A stretch of DNA of 64,000 nucleotides from Chlorella sorokiniana (lineage: Eukaryota > Chlorophyta > Trebouxiophyceae > Chlorellales > Chlorellaceae), in the NCBI GenBank assembly GCA_025917655.1, contig CP084612.1:310001-374000 (forward strand), given 5' to 3'. Shown one piece after another: positions 24,186-35,227 of the stretch; positions within the stretch are counted from its first letter, which is position 1, and each line of letters starts with the position of its first letter. Made by a program: the position numbers and the translations under genes. The notes under the pieces are model-generated. The model was not told the DNA's origin and searched no databases. It saw nothing but the letters and a program-made list of their open reading frames with translations.

Positions 24186-27100
24186 ATGGATGAGCTGCGG
24201 GCCTCCTTTGGTGCCCTCATCAAGAAGCATGGGGCGGCCGACGATGCGCGGCAGCGCTTGACGCTGGTCCTGGATGGCTACGAGCTCGCTGTGGCCGCGG
24301 TGGCAGCCCTGGACGGCAGGCGCCTCGCCCCCGGCTCTGCTGCTCTGGATGCCGTTGAGGTGGGTTGCTGTTCTGGCCCACCCTGTCTAAGCACAAACTC
24401 AGCGGCGCGACTTTGCTTCATATACTACATTTGCTAGACAGGTTATGTATCATCGCACTACTATTTTCCTGCGCTGGCGCTGTGTTTCCCCCGACCAAGA
24501 CGCCCCCCTTGCGTGGCCGTACCGCTCGCACCCCACCGTGCAGATGTTTGTGCAGCGGTACAGCCGCTTGGTCCACACCCTCAACGCCTTCTCCAGCGAC
24601 GCCCAGCTCACCAGCTCTCATTACAACCAGCTGCTGCTGCCGGTGGGTGGGGCGCAGGCGACGCTGCCGCCCGCCGCAGCCGCCACAGCTGCTGCACGGC
24701 CACCCTGCAGGCCCTGCCCTCAAAGCTGCCTCCACCACTGGCTCCACCCATGGGCCTGCCCCCGCCCCCCGTGCTTCACAGGTGCTGCGTGCGGCCGACG
24801 CGGCCGACGTGAACGCCCCAACCAACCTGCTGGGCATCAGCCGGCCGTGCGCGCTGCCGCTGGCGCAGCGGCGCGAGGCGGTGCGGCACGTGTGCCGCCT
24901 GGTGCGCCAGCTGGCGCCCGCCTCCCTGGACTGCCGCATGCTGCTGGAGGCGCTGCACCTGCTGCTAGTGGATTCCGAAAGTGGGCCGGCCCCGCAGCCT
25001 CTTTCCAGCTTGCACCCTTCCACCTGACACTCTCCAGCTTTGCTGTGCTCGTTGATGCGTGCCCCCATCGCTGGGGAGGCTGTGGGCTTCCGGCCTTCGC
25101 CCCCCCACCCCCTTGCACCCTCGGGCATGCCCGCGGCGGCATCTTCCTCAGCACCCGTCCTCCCACAGTCGCAGCATGCCCTGACACGCCTGCCTTCCTG
25201 CGACCACAGGTGTGCGGCCGTTGCCAAAGGGCTGCGTGTCTCGGGCGCCGCCCCCGGCAGCGGCAGCCTGGATGCCGGCATGGAGGCGGCTGCGCGCGAG
25301 GCGGCGCGGCACGGGGCCTTTCAGCTGGTGGCCGACACGCTGGCGGCGGCGACGTGAGCCCGCCGCCGCCTGCGTGCACCCTCTGCTGCTGCGGGGTGTG
25401 AGCGAAAGTGGTGTGGCGGGCGGCGGCTGTCGCAAGCGGGGCTGGGGTGCCTGGGCCCCGCGCCTGCCTGCTTCTAGCATCGCGTGCCCCTCCAACTTCT
25501 GGTCTGTTGAGGCGCTGCACATACGATTGGCCTACCACAGCCTGTCCCCTCCGTCGCGCCTGCAGAACGCCAGCTGGCGCTGCGGCCATGATGCCGGGCG
25601 GCGACGCTCGCTTCCTTCCGTAAGGGGCCCCCTGCCCTGCCTGCCGCAAGGCAGCACCCAGCCCTTGTGCCTGCGCAAGCTGCCCTGTGATGGCTCGCTT
25701 CACAAGCGGTTCCCGCTCTCGCTGCCCCGCTTGCCTTCCGCCGAGCTTTCCTGCTTCACACGTTCTCCCCTGCCGCCGCCCCTGCGCTTTCCAGGGTGAT
25801 CGACTGCATGATGATGGCGCTGAGCGCCGCCGCCGACACCGACGCTGACGATGCCGCAGCGCTGGAGCGCATGGCGGCAACGGTTGTCGCCCACCGCGGC
25901 CTGGCCGGCAGGCTGGTGCAGCTGCTGCGGGAGCTGGGGCGGGTGAGGCGCGGCCAGGTTGGGGGCTGAAGGGAGTAGGAGGGTAGGATGGGTCGGAATG
26001 TGTGTGGGGTTGGGGTTGGGGTTGGGGGTGGGGGGTGGGGGCGGTGGGGGCGCGCGGCTGGAGTGGTGCAGATTCTTTAGCAGAGGGCGCTTGCGGCTGC
26101 CGTGCTTGTCACAAACCCAGCAGCTGGGCTGCGTCAAGACCGGCAAGGAGGCAATCGCGGCGAGATCTGTGTTGGTTGCCCGCTGCCGCAGTTTGAGTTT
26201 GAGCAGGGCATGCTGGCGCGCATCCTTGCCAGCCTGCTGCGCGCGGCGAGCGCCGCCACGGCCAGCGCGCTGTGCCGCACGCTGTGGCACGCCGGCGCCG
26301 CCCCCGCGCTCCGCGCCATGCTGTCCAACCCCATCTTTGCGCGCGGGTGCGTGGGAAGAAGGGCAGCGGGGCCGTGCCGGCGCTCCATGCAGTGGCTGGC
26401 TTGCTGTTGCAGTCAGTCTGCCCGCCTGAGTGCCAGCTGGGGGAGCGGCGGCTGGGTCAGCAGGGCTGCTGGGCCGGCATGCATCCGTAGCCCTCCCCTC
26501 GTGTGCCGCCTGCAGGGGCCAGGAGCGCAAGTGGGGCCTGGAGGCGCGCTGGCTGCTGAAGCAGGTGGTCGCTGCCGCTGAGGCGCCGGCGGGGGCTGCG
26601 GTCGCGGCGCCACGCGTGCGGCGCCTGGACGAGTGCGGCGTGCGGGAGCTGAAGGGGCGCTGCAGCAGCTGGGCATCGACTGCAGCAGCTGCCGAGAGAA
26701 GGAGGAGCTGGTGCGGATGGTGAGGGACGCGTACCTGGCGGCGGACCCGCGCCTGGACACCCCCACCGCCCGCATCGTCCGGCAGCTTCTGGCGCCCACG
26801 GATGAGCAGCTGCCAGGCGAGCCAGCCGCTGCAGCGCAGCAAGTTGGCAAGGGTTCAGGCAGAGGCGCAGCCCTGGCAGACATCTCTAATTGCGCAGCCG
26901 AGCATGGGGCAGCCCAACCGGTTGCTGGGGGTCCCAGCGGCGGCGCCCAACCGGTTGATGCGGGCCCCAGCGGCGGCGCCCAACAGGGCGCTGGGGGTCC
27001 CAGCAGCGGCGCCCAACCGATTGCTGGGGGTCCCAGCAGCGGCGCCCAACCGATTGCTGGGGGTCCCAGCAGCGGCGCCCAACCGGTTGCTGGGGGTCCC

Positions 27101-27334
27101 AGCAGCGGCGCCCAACCGGTTGCTGGGGGTCCCAGCAGCAGCATCCAACCGGCAAGGGCTTGTGCCAGCTGCGGCGCCACGCCGGGCGAGGCCATCAAGC
27201 TGCGCCCCTGCGCCTGCCGGCTGGTGCGCTACTGCGGCGAGCGCTGCCAGACCGCAGACTGGCCGGGGCACAAGGCGGCGTGCAAGGAGGAACGGCGGCG
27301 GCAGCGGCGCCAGCAGCCCACCGCCGCTGCCTGA
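24186..27334 (+). CDS. C-terminal MYND zinc-finger protein with a coding 33-bp minisatellite
   Basis: Exons: 24186-24359, 24544-24642, 24782 to about 24980, 25210-25353, 25795-25942, 26192-26346 and 26516-27334. The N-terminal part is helical and Leu/Ala-rich with no domain I recognise (LRASFGALIKK, TVIDCMMMAL). A SAP-like helix pair follows (VRELKGALQQLGIDC then EKEELVRMV), then eight 11-residue repeats and a C-terminal MYND finger: CASC, PCAC, YCGERCQ, DWPGHKAAC. MYND fingers bind proline-rich peptides in partner proteins. The third and fourth cysteines are spaced C-x-C rather than the usual C-x2-C. The SAP-like part needs one G added at 26654-26657. The junctions near 24980/25210 and 26346/26516 are out by one, for the same likely reason. 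The overall function is unknown. Confidence 0.75.
26006..26050 (+). repeat. G-rich intronic tract with G-quadruplex pattern
   Basis: Successive runs of four to six G separated by one to three bases (GGGGTT units passing into GGGGGT) lie on the coding strand in the intron 25943-26191 of the MYND gene. The pattern meets the usual G-quadruplex definition. TTGGGG units resemble a ciliate telomere repeat, but only three are present and they are internal, so this is not a telomere. Confidence 0.7.
26893..27156 (+). repeat. Coding 33-bp minisatellite (eight copies)
   Basis: Eight tandem units of 33 bp encode variants of VAGGPSSGAQP. The first two and the last differ most (VDAGPSGGAQQ, VAGGPSSSIQP), while four central copies are nearly identical, as expected of recent unequal exchange. 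The unit is a multiple of three, so copy number can change without breaking the MYND protein. Confidence 0.9.
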
Positions 27335-28195
27335 GCGGTGCCAGCAGCCGCTCCCAGCGGCAGCTGAGCCTCCCCAACCCGCTGTGCATGCTGCGGTGTC
27401 ACACCAGCGGAGGGTGTGGGTACCCTGCTGCTGCAGCGCTGCCCACGCTGGCTGGTGTACTGCTGCGGCGGCGGTGCCGGCCTGCGGCTTGGCGGAGCAT
27501 CGGGCGGCGGGCAGGGTGGCGAGGCGGCGGCGGCAGCAGCAGCAACAGCAGTGCACGAACGCTTCCTCGCCTGCCGAGAGAGCAGCAAACGCGCACAGGT
27601 GGCCAGGCGGCCTAACGACCTGCAGCATTCAACGTTGAGTTTTCAATAGTTGATAGATCCGTTGGAAGGTGTTATCTTCACAATGCGGTTGCAGGATCGC
27701 CCGCGGCATCGACTCAACCAATGAAGCCGCCGCTCCTGTCGCAGCGTGCCGCTGCCGCCGCTGTGGAGAGTTCTTCACTGGGCGACCTGGCAAAGTTTCC
27801 AAACTACAGGCCATTATCGGCCCGAGCATCCATCAAAAGAACTTTAGAGGCTCCATCGAGGTGTTCAGCACCGTGTACCCCGCTTGCGGAACGAGGTCGC
27901 TCGGGCAAGCACACCTTCAAGGTGCACTTTCTTGAAGTGAAAGTATTTGTTGTGGTGTGCCGAGCCCTTGCAGCCGGGTGTGTATCTCAGCATAGCAACG
28001 CAGTGATCGCCCTGCCTGTGAGCAAAGCACCCCGTTCGTGGCATGTGCATGCACCAATGTACCTACGCCCGCTGCTCGTGCGCACACACGCGCGACCCGC
28101 CCAACCGGCGCCGCCGCTCCACCCGCGTCCGCCTGCCGTGCAGGCTTTCCCGCCCTCAAACGTCGATCAGCTCGGGCGCTTTGGGCAAGGGGGCC
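27335..28195. other. Intergenic region
   Basis: About 860 bp between tandem plus-strand genes. Short ORFs on both strands lack motifs or credible splice structure. The stretch 27640-28030 is the least GC-rich part and may include the promoter of the UBX gene. Nothing else is seen. Confidence 0.4.
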
Positions 28196-31100
28196 ATGGA
28201 GGTGGATGACCGCCAGCTGGCGCGGTTCATGGAGGCCACCCACGCCTCGTTTGACCAGGCCCACTTCTTTCTTGAGGCGGCGGGGGCAACTACGACCGAG
28301 CCCTGTCCATGTTCCTGGGTGGGTGCTGCATGATGGGTGTCGGTGGGTGCTGCTTACGTTGATTTGGTGGGGTTGATCCCATCTGGGTGCTGCATGTCTG
28401 CTTTTTGTTCAGTGGATGGGTATTGCTCAAGGCAAAAGCTGCATGGCGGTGCCTGGCCGCATGAGTTGCTCACCAGCGCAACTCAGCCGCTCTTGCCGCC
28501 CCTCACGCCCGCTGCAGAGCAGACAAACGGCGGCGGCGGGGGCCCGCACGCGGCCCGCCCCCACCCGCCAGACGTGCCGCCCCGCCCTCGTGCGCCCTTT
28601 GGCGGCGGCGGCGGCCGCGGCGGCGGCGCTGTGGCGGCCTACCCCGGCGGGCGGCGGCGCGCTGCCCTTCCCTCTGCAGCTGCTGAACGTCCTGCTGGGT
28701 GCCCCCTTCATGATCGTGGGCGGCAGCATCCGGCTGGCTGGGCGCCTCTTGGGCGGCGGCGCCGCCGTGGCCAGCGCGGTGGCCCGCCGCGTGCTGCCGC
28801 GGCGGCTAGCGGCGGCGCTGGCGCGCGCGGGCGCGCCCTGGCGGCGGCGGGCGCCGAGGCGCCGCCCGCCGATGCGGCCGCCGCGTTTGCGCGGCAGTTT
28901 GCGGGTGGGCTCGCGAGCTGACATATTCTCCGCTTCCGCTCCCGCTGCCGCCCTTTGCCATGCGCCGCTTTCTCACTCTGCCTGTCGCCGTCCAGTGCTG
29001 CCGCCAGCTCTCCCCCCCAAAGCCCAGCCTGGCCCTGCTCCCGCTCCTGCCCTGCCGCAGAGCGCTACGGCGCCGTGCAACCGCGCTGGCAGGAGTGTGG
29101 GTGGGGGAGGCGGCCACGCGTGCGCACGGCGAGGGCAAGTTCCTGTTTGTCTACCTGCACTCCGCGCTGCACCAGGTGGGGAGGGTGGAGGGTGTAGGTG
29201 GGGAGGATGTGGAGGCTGCTGGGGAGGCAGGCACCACAGCGGAGCGCCGCGCTGTGCTGTGCTGTGCTGTGCTGTGCTGTGCTGTGCTCTTAGGAAGGAA
29301 GGGCAGCGTGCGTCGCTGCTGCTGCTGCTGCTGCTGATTCGCCGCTCCCGGCAGCAGCTGCGGTGCCCGCTCGCACGCCCCGCGCTGCTTGCGACGCGCC
29401 ACAGCACCGCCGTACCGCCGTACCGCGCAGGACACGGACGCGTACTGCCGCGACACGCTGTGCGACCCCGCCCTGGTGGCTTTCCTCAACGAGCGCTTTG
29501 TGTGCTGGGCTGGGGACCTGCGCCACTCTGACGCCTTCAGGTGTGCAGCGCTGCATGTGCGCCACGCTGCCGCCACGCGTCGCGGGCATACCCTTGCCCT
29601 GCTGCACGTTCTTTCTGCTGCACGTTTCCGCCAACGCATGCCCCCTCGTCAGCGTGCCCCCCCTCCTCCCCCGCGCCCCCACCAGGCTAGCCGCCAGCCT
29701 GCGTGCCGCCAGGTACCCCTATGCCGCGCTGCTGGCCTTCTCGGGTGCCAGGTGAGCTCCTGCTGGGCGGGTGGGGGCCACCGGTCGGCGGCGGCGGCGG
29801 CAACGCCGGGAAGCGAGCGGCGCGGGGCGGCGCCCGTTGTCGTGCCTGCGGGAAGGACGCTATCGCTGTTCCTCAGTTCCTTGTTTCAGTATGAATTCAG
29901 GAATGCATAAACGCTCCTCGGCCTGCCCCCGCGCAGGACGAGGCTCATCTCGTGTGTGGAAGGCGCCATGGCCCCCGCCCCCTGCAGGCCGTGCTGCAGG
30001 CGGCGCTGGCCGACCACGGCGCCCTGCTGTGGCAGGAGCAGGCGGAGCGGCAGCAGCGGGTGCGGGCTGGGGGCAGCGGCAGGGGGCGGGGCGCGGAGAG
30101 GGGGGTGGTGCAGGTGCCCATTAAAACCAGCGCGTCGCCGCAGTTCTGCTTCGTTTCGGCATATGCTGGGAGCTCCCCAGTAGCTGCCGCCTGCACGGGA
30201 GGACTGTATCCTAGCCCGTCCAGCTGCTAGCCTGGCGTGTCGGCGATGCGGAGACGCTTTGCTTCTCGCTGCCAGGGGTGGCTCCGCGAGGAGCACAGCA
30301 AACAAAGGGTGTGCGCCGGTGCCCGCCCGCCTGCCGCGCCTGCAGGAGACCGATCGGCGGCTGCGCGAGGAGCAGGATGCGGAGTACCAGCGCAGTCTGG
30401 AAGCTGACCGGCAGCGGGAGGCGGCGCGGGCGGCGGCGGCACGCGAGGCCGAGGCCGCCGCACGCGCCGCAGAGGAGGCGGCGGCGCGGGCTCGGGCGGA
30501 GGCGGAGGCCGCGGAGCGGGGCCGCCGCGGAGGCGGAGGCTGCGCTTCAGCGGCGGCGCAGCGAGAAGCGGGCCGCGCTGGGCGAGGAGCCAGCGGCGGG
30601 TGGGTGCCGCGCTTGCGACAGCGCTGCACTGCCAGCCGCCGAGCGCTGCCCCTGTTGGCGATCTGGCCCAGGCCGGGCCATGCCTGGCCCCCTTGTCAAG
30701 AACATGTGCCGTTCATGCTCCGCTCGCTCGTGCGCTGGCCCACCTCTGATGCTGCTGCCCCCTCCCCCTTTTCCCTGTCTCGGCTTGTGCCCTTTCCCCC
30801 TGTATCTTTTCCTCCCGGTGCCTCCTTCGCCGTCAGCTCATCTTCTCCCCCGCCAACCCCACCTTAAACCTTGGCCCCTGCAGGCACCCCCGGCACCACC
30901 CTGCTGCGCATCCGGCTGCCAGATGGGTCCAGCCACCAGCGCCGCTTCATGGTTGCCGACCCGCTGCAGGTGGGTTGGGCGGGTGTGGCGCAGGTGCTGG
31001 CGTGGCCCGCCCGCCGCCAGATCGCCGCCGCCGCTGCCGCCGGCACCGCTCCGCGCCCGTCACGCCCGGAAGTGCGCCTTGTCCTCAGCCCGCGGCCGAA

Positions 31101-31700
31101 GCTCGCCGTCTGTACCGTCATCTCTACCGCCCATGTACCGCCGTCTGTACCGCCCGTGTACCGCCCATGTACCGCAGGCAGTGTACGACTTTGTTGACTC
31201 GCTGGAGGCGGTGGCGGCTCTGCGCTACTCTCTGGCCACCACCTTCCCCCGCAGAGTGTACGGCCAGGGTGCGTGCCCAAATGGCTTGCTGTCGCCACTT
31301 CCGCGTGGCTGCGGAACAGCAAGCAGCCCCTGCAAATGTGGCAGCAGGGGCAGGGCGGAGGAGGGCGTGGGGCGCAAGGGCTGCCCTGCAATGGGGCGCC
31401 CCGCCGCACAACGCAGCTCGAGGCGCCAAGTGGCCCGCCCACCCAGCACCCACATGTGCTGGCGGTGCACACCCGTGCTGCATCTCCACTAAGCCTCATC
31501 ACTTTTCTCCCTCGCACCTTGTAACCCTTTTGCGCCGCGCCCCCGCGTGCCCCCTGCCTCCCCCTCGCCCCCCCCGCCGCCTCCCCTGCACCAACTGCAC
31601 GCAGTTCTCTCAACCCCCCAGCAGGCTGCCTGGCCCAGTCGCTGCAAGAGCTGGACCTGACCCCCAGGCGGTGCTGCTCATGCAGCCCGAGGACGACTGA
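28196..31700 (+). CDS. FAF2/UBXD8-like protein (UBA - membrane hairpin - UAS - coiled coil - UBX)
   Basis: Predicted p97/Cdc48 adaptor of the ER and lipid-droplet membrane, acting in ER-associated degradation (animal FAF2, plant PUX10). Domains in order: UBA-like (LARFMEATHASFDQAHFF, then GGNYDRALSMFL), a hydrophobic hairpin (LPFPLQLLNVLLGAPFMI, about 28670), a UAS thioredoxin-like domain (GKFLFVYLHSALHQ, DTLCDPALVAFLNERFVCW, ARYPYAALLAFSG), a charged coiled coil (REEQDAEYQRSLEADRQRE) and a UBX domain (LLRIRLPDGSSHQRRFM, VYDFVDSLEAV, TFPRRVYG). Well-resolved exons: 28196-28319, 29431-29540, 29686-29751, 29937-30059, 30884-30969, 31178-31268 and 31625-31700. At least five single-base deficits occur: G-runs at 28283, 29103 and 30518, and C-runs at 29978 and 31661. 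The UBX loop usually carries FPR; here TFPRR is intact, so Cdc48 binding is plausible. Confidence 0.9.
29251..29285 (+). repeat. GCTGT pentanucleotide repeat (seven copies) in an intron
   Basis: Seven perfect GCTGT units lie in the intron upstream of the second UAS exon of the FAF2-like gene, followed at 29319-29336 by CTG triplets. Intronic, so length changes should not alter the protein. Confidence 0.9.
31110..31177 (+). repeat. Imperfect TGTACCGCC tandem repeat ending at a 3' splice site
   Basis: Six units of 11-12 bp with core TGTACCG run up to and include the acceptor of the intron 30970-31177; the last unit supplies the CCGCAG splice site of the UBX exon. Related repeats sit at the acceptors at 29430 and 36303. 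Confidence 0.8.
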
Positions 31701-32017
31701 ACAGTGGAGAGGCGGCACGGCTGGATGCTGGGTGGCAAGAGCGGCACTGTAGAGGGCACTGACTGGACGGATGTGAAGCGCTGGTTCCATCGCAGCCGAG
31801 CGCTTGAGGCTCAGCCACAGGCAGCCAGCGTGGCGATGCGCGGTTTGGCACCATTGAATATGAGACAATGCGGTGAGCATGGCGAGAGCATGGGCACAGA
31901 TCAAAGATTTGCAGGGTGCTGCCCGGCGTTTCTGGGGGCGGTCGCGCCTCAGTCGGTTGGCCGTTGCCGCGTGGCAGGGAAGGTGCGCAGTGCTGGGTGG
32001 TTGGGTTCGTCAGGCTG
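31701..32017. other. Convergent intergenic region (3' UTRs)
   Basis: About 317 bp between the stops of the FAF2-like gene (+) and the GH88 gene (-). No ORF with support and no TGTAA on either strand was recognised. Confidence 0.4.
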
Positions 32018-34824
32018 TCACGCGGGAGCCGCAGCTCTCTGCCCTTGGAGGTCGGCCAGCGCTGAGAGGAAGTAGAAGTCGCCAAAGGGCAGGCCCACTC
32101 CCGACACCTGGCGGCTGTAGGTGCCGTTGCGCAGCACCGACGCCAGCTGGCGGTACTGCGGCGCCGCGTCGGCCAGGTAGCCGCGGCACAGCGCGCGCAG
32201 CATGCGCAGCGCGGCGGTGCGGTACCATGGCGTACGCGTCGCGCGGGACAGGCGCAGCAGGCCCGCCGCTGCTATGCTGCCGGCTGACGTGTCTTTCCAC
32301 CGCTGCGCCAGCAGTCGGAGCAGCAGGGGGTGGGGGGTGGGCGCGGGCGGGTAGGGAGAGGCGGAGGCAAAGGCATTGACAGCACAGCATGGGGTCCCAC
32401 CTCTCTCACTTCAACGAAAACAAATTACCAAACATATCATTAGAACACACGCAAGCGCACCTGACCCTTGGGCGCGTCAAAGTCCCAGAGCGGCACGCCG
32501 TCGCGCGGCAGCGCCGCCAGGAAGCGGTCGGCGGCGCGGCGGGCGGCCCGCCGGAACAGCGCCTGCCCGGTGGCCTCGTAGGCTTGTGTGAAGCCGTGGA
32601 GGGCCCAGGCCTGGCCCCTGGCCCAAGTGGAAGTGTTGGAGAGGCCCTGGTGGGTGCCCTTCCACTGTACGCGGCCTGCCGGGAGGGGGGGAGGCGTAAG
32701 TCACCGGGGCGGGATGGCTAAGAGGGGGACTGAGCGACGGTTGGCGGCAGGCTGGCGAGCTGGAGGGGCACCTCCAAAGGGTGGTAATGGAGAGGGCAGC
32801 CGGGGGCCGGTATGCAGAAGGCAGGCGGGCGCTGAAGGGGCCCCGGCCAGCAGTGGGGAGGCTCCAGCAGAGGGCAGGTGCTGGCGCAGGCGGGCAAGTG
32901 CCGGCGTCAATCAGGGGGCGGCAGGGTGGGAAAGGCGCAGCGGGTCAAGCCGGGGCTGCCCACCTGTCGCTGAGTCATACACAATTAGGTGGTAGGTGGA
33001 AGCATCCTCCCTGCGGGGCGCGGAGACGGGGCAGGGCGCGCTGCCTCACTCAGCTCAGCAGCCATCCCCGCAAGACAGCCAGACGGGCAATGCCGCAGCC
33101 GCTGAGCCCAGCCATCCATTGTCCACAACTGGCTCCTCCCCCTGCTGCTGCTCCACCTGTCAGGGTTGAAACCCCACCAGCTCCACGTTTGCTTCTGAGC
33201 TCCCCTCTTGTTGTTAACGGGGAGCACCGGCACACGCTCACCTGAAGAAGTCTTTGGCGGTGCGCCGCGCGTGCGACACAGCCATGTCGCGCCACGCCCG
33301 CCTGCCGCCCGGCAGCGCCGCGGCGGCAAACAGCAGCGGCAGGTTCATCATGTTGTCAATGATGACCTGGGTGGGTGGGTGGGTGGGTGGGGCTGTGGGT
33401 GGACCACGGCACACGCACGCGGCAACTACTCTACATCTCTTGTGTTTTGTGAAGGCAAGGCAGGGGGCTGGCGGCACGCGCCGCTCAGGCACCCAGAATG
33501 GTAGTCTGGGTACCAGCACAACTGCCTGCCGCACAAACCTGTCCCCCCCCGTCGTATGTATACCCCTGCGCTCTCACGCACACCCACACACATACTCATC
33601 TCCCCCGCTTCCCCCTCCTGCTCACCCGGACGTTTCGGTCGTCCAGGTCTTTGCCCCAGGAGCGCAGCAGGCCCAGCTTGGGATTGTACCTGCATCGAGA
33701 CGAAGCGCGGGGCGGGCCAGGGGCGGCGTCACAGGCCATAGGCAGCAGCGGCAGAAGCTCCTCTGCGGCAAGCAGGCCGGCCGCAGCGCAGGGCAGTCGG
33801 CAGCTTCTCGCAGCCCAACAGCCCTCCTGGGGGGTTGCTGCGGGGCCACGCGCTTCGTGTCTGCGGCGCACGCACCGCTTGGCGAGGGGAGGCCGCCGCA
33901 CGGCGCAGCACGGCTTGGTAGCGGCGGGCGGTGGCGGCGGGGGTAGCGGCGCCGCCTCCAGCGCCAGGCCGAAGGAGCTTGTGGTGATGAAGCCGACGTC
34001 ATGTGACTGCCGGGGAAGGGGAAGGGGAGGAGGCACGGGGATCTCGCAGCGTGGCAAGAGGAGAGGGGTTGTGTGGGGCGCAGCGCGCATCTCCTGGGCG
34101 GCGGCGAGGACGCCGCGCGCGCCGCCGTCCCTGTGCGTGTATCGCAGTGCAGGGCGTGCCGCCTGCCGGCGGTGCGGAAACGCAGCGATCAGCGCACTTG
34201 ACACTGCGTTCATGTGTCTGACTGATCCTTACCCCAGAGTAGTCCTTCACCGGCTCCAGGCTGGGCAGCAGCGCGGTGGCGGCGTCCCGCCAACGCCGCT
34301 CACCCGTCAGCAAGTGCATGCGCCAGAGGCTGCCTGGAAGGAAACCTGCCGGGTTGGGGGCGGTGGAAGGGGGTGGCGACAGTGTGGCGCTGGCTTTGGT
34401 GCTGCATGCGGCTGATCCAAGGCTGTCAGCAGCGTATGGCGGGGATCCTGCGCCAGTTTTGACGTTGGGCGGCAGGGCATGCACAGGTGGTGGGTGCAGG
34501 AGATGTGAGCCGGCGGCACCCGCCCGCGACGCACCCGCCACCCAGTTGGTTGGATCCACCGCGGGCCAGCTGCCATCCGGATTGGTGTGACGGCCTGGGA
34601 GCGTGCCGCCACCGGGAGGAAAGTCCTCCACCGCCCGCTGCAGCTGCGAGGCGGTAAACGCCAGCGCGGCATCCACTTCGGCCTGCGAGCGCCGCCGCCG
34701 CCGCTGGCTCCCTGGCGGCGGCTGCCGCCAGCGAGATCCAGATCAAGCAGATCGCTGCTATCATCAGGTATCGGCGCAAATGGCGGCTCTGCGGCGTCAA
34801 GAAGCCGCGGCAGGGATGTTCCAC
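32018..34824 (-). CDS. Glycoside hydrolase family 88 protein (unsaturated glucuronyl hydrolase-like)
   Basis: GH88 enzymes remove the unsaturated uronic acid left at the non-reducing end of oligosaccharides by polysaccharide lyases. Exons: start-34535, 34333-34233, 34006-33876, 33689-33626, 33366-33242, 33010-32964, 32675-32461 and 32302-32018. Family landmarks: TNPDGSWPAVDPTNW, LTGERRWRDAA, SHDVGFITTSSFGLAL (with the Asp that aligns with a catalytic acid), YNPKLGLLRSWGK, VIIDNMMNLPLLF, STYHLIVYDSATG, NTSTWARGQAWALHGF, VPLWDFDAPKGQ, KDTSAGSIAAAGLLRL and GDFYFLSALADL. The N-terminus (ATG 34824 or 34764) has a hydrophobic segment IAAICLIWISLAAAAA, a signal peptide or anchor, implying secretion. 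Frame slips occur near 34690 and at the G-run 33886-33889; the latter would need a base removed rather than added, the one exception in the window. The substrate is unknown. Confidence 0.9.
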
Positions 34825-35227
34825 CGCGTTGAGCCCAGCCTAAAACAGCGCGAACATTCAAACATCACAGTCCACGATGCTCAAATGTTCCGAAAAGTCC
34901 GATCAATATGCGCGTTGCGCCCCCGCCATGGGGGCATCAGGCGCCGCCAGCCAGGACAGGTGGGGGCTGCCGCCGAGGGCGTTGGCTCCAATACTGTCTG
35001 ACATGCATGGCGGGGCTAGGCAGGGGGCTGGTATCTCATGCTCACCTTCGAACCAACACATGAAGTTGCATCTGGGGCTGGGTCAACACTGCAGCAGCCA
35101 GCCAGAAAGCGCCCGCTCAGCGTGGCTTCGTGAACGGCGCCCGGCCGCACACTGGCCCAGCTGTTCACCTCCTCTTGCTGTTGCATCCCCCTCCACACTG
35201 ATCTGGACCTTTTTTCAATCGAACGAA
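34825..35227. promoter_or_regulatory. Divergent intergenic region between GH88 and SDR genes
   Basis: About 403 bp between opposing starts. GC content is lower near 34850-34920. No element is claimed beyond the head-to-head layout. Confidence 0.4.

Noticed and set aside
26004-26030. Interstitial telomere from TTGGGG units
   Set aside because: Only about three units, degenerate, inside an intron; green algae generally use TTTAGGG or TTTTAGGG-type repeats.
26893-27156. CRISPR-like array
   Set aside because: Units are contiguous with no unique spacers and encode an in-frame peptide repeat in a eukaryotic gene: a minisatellite.
31700-32400. Plus-strand ORFs over the GH88 3' exons
   Set aside because: They are antisense shadows of clearly homologous GH88 exons on the minus strand.
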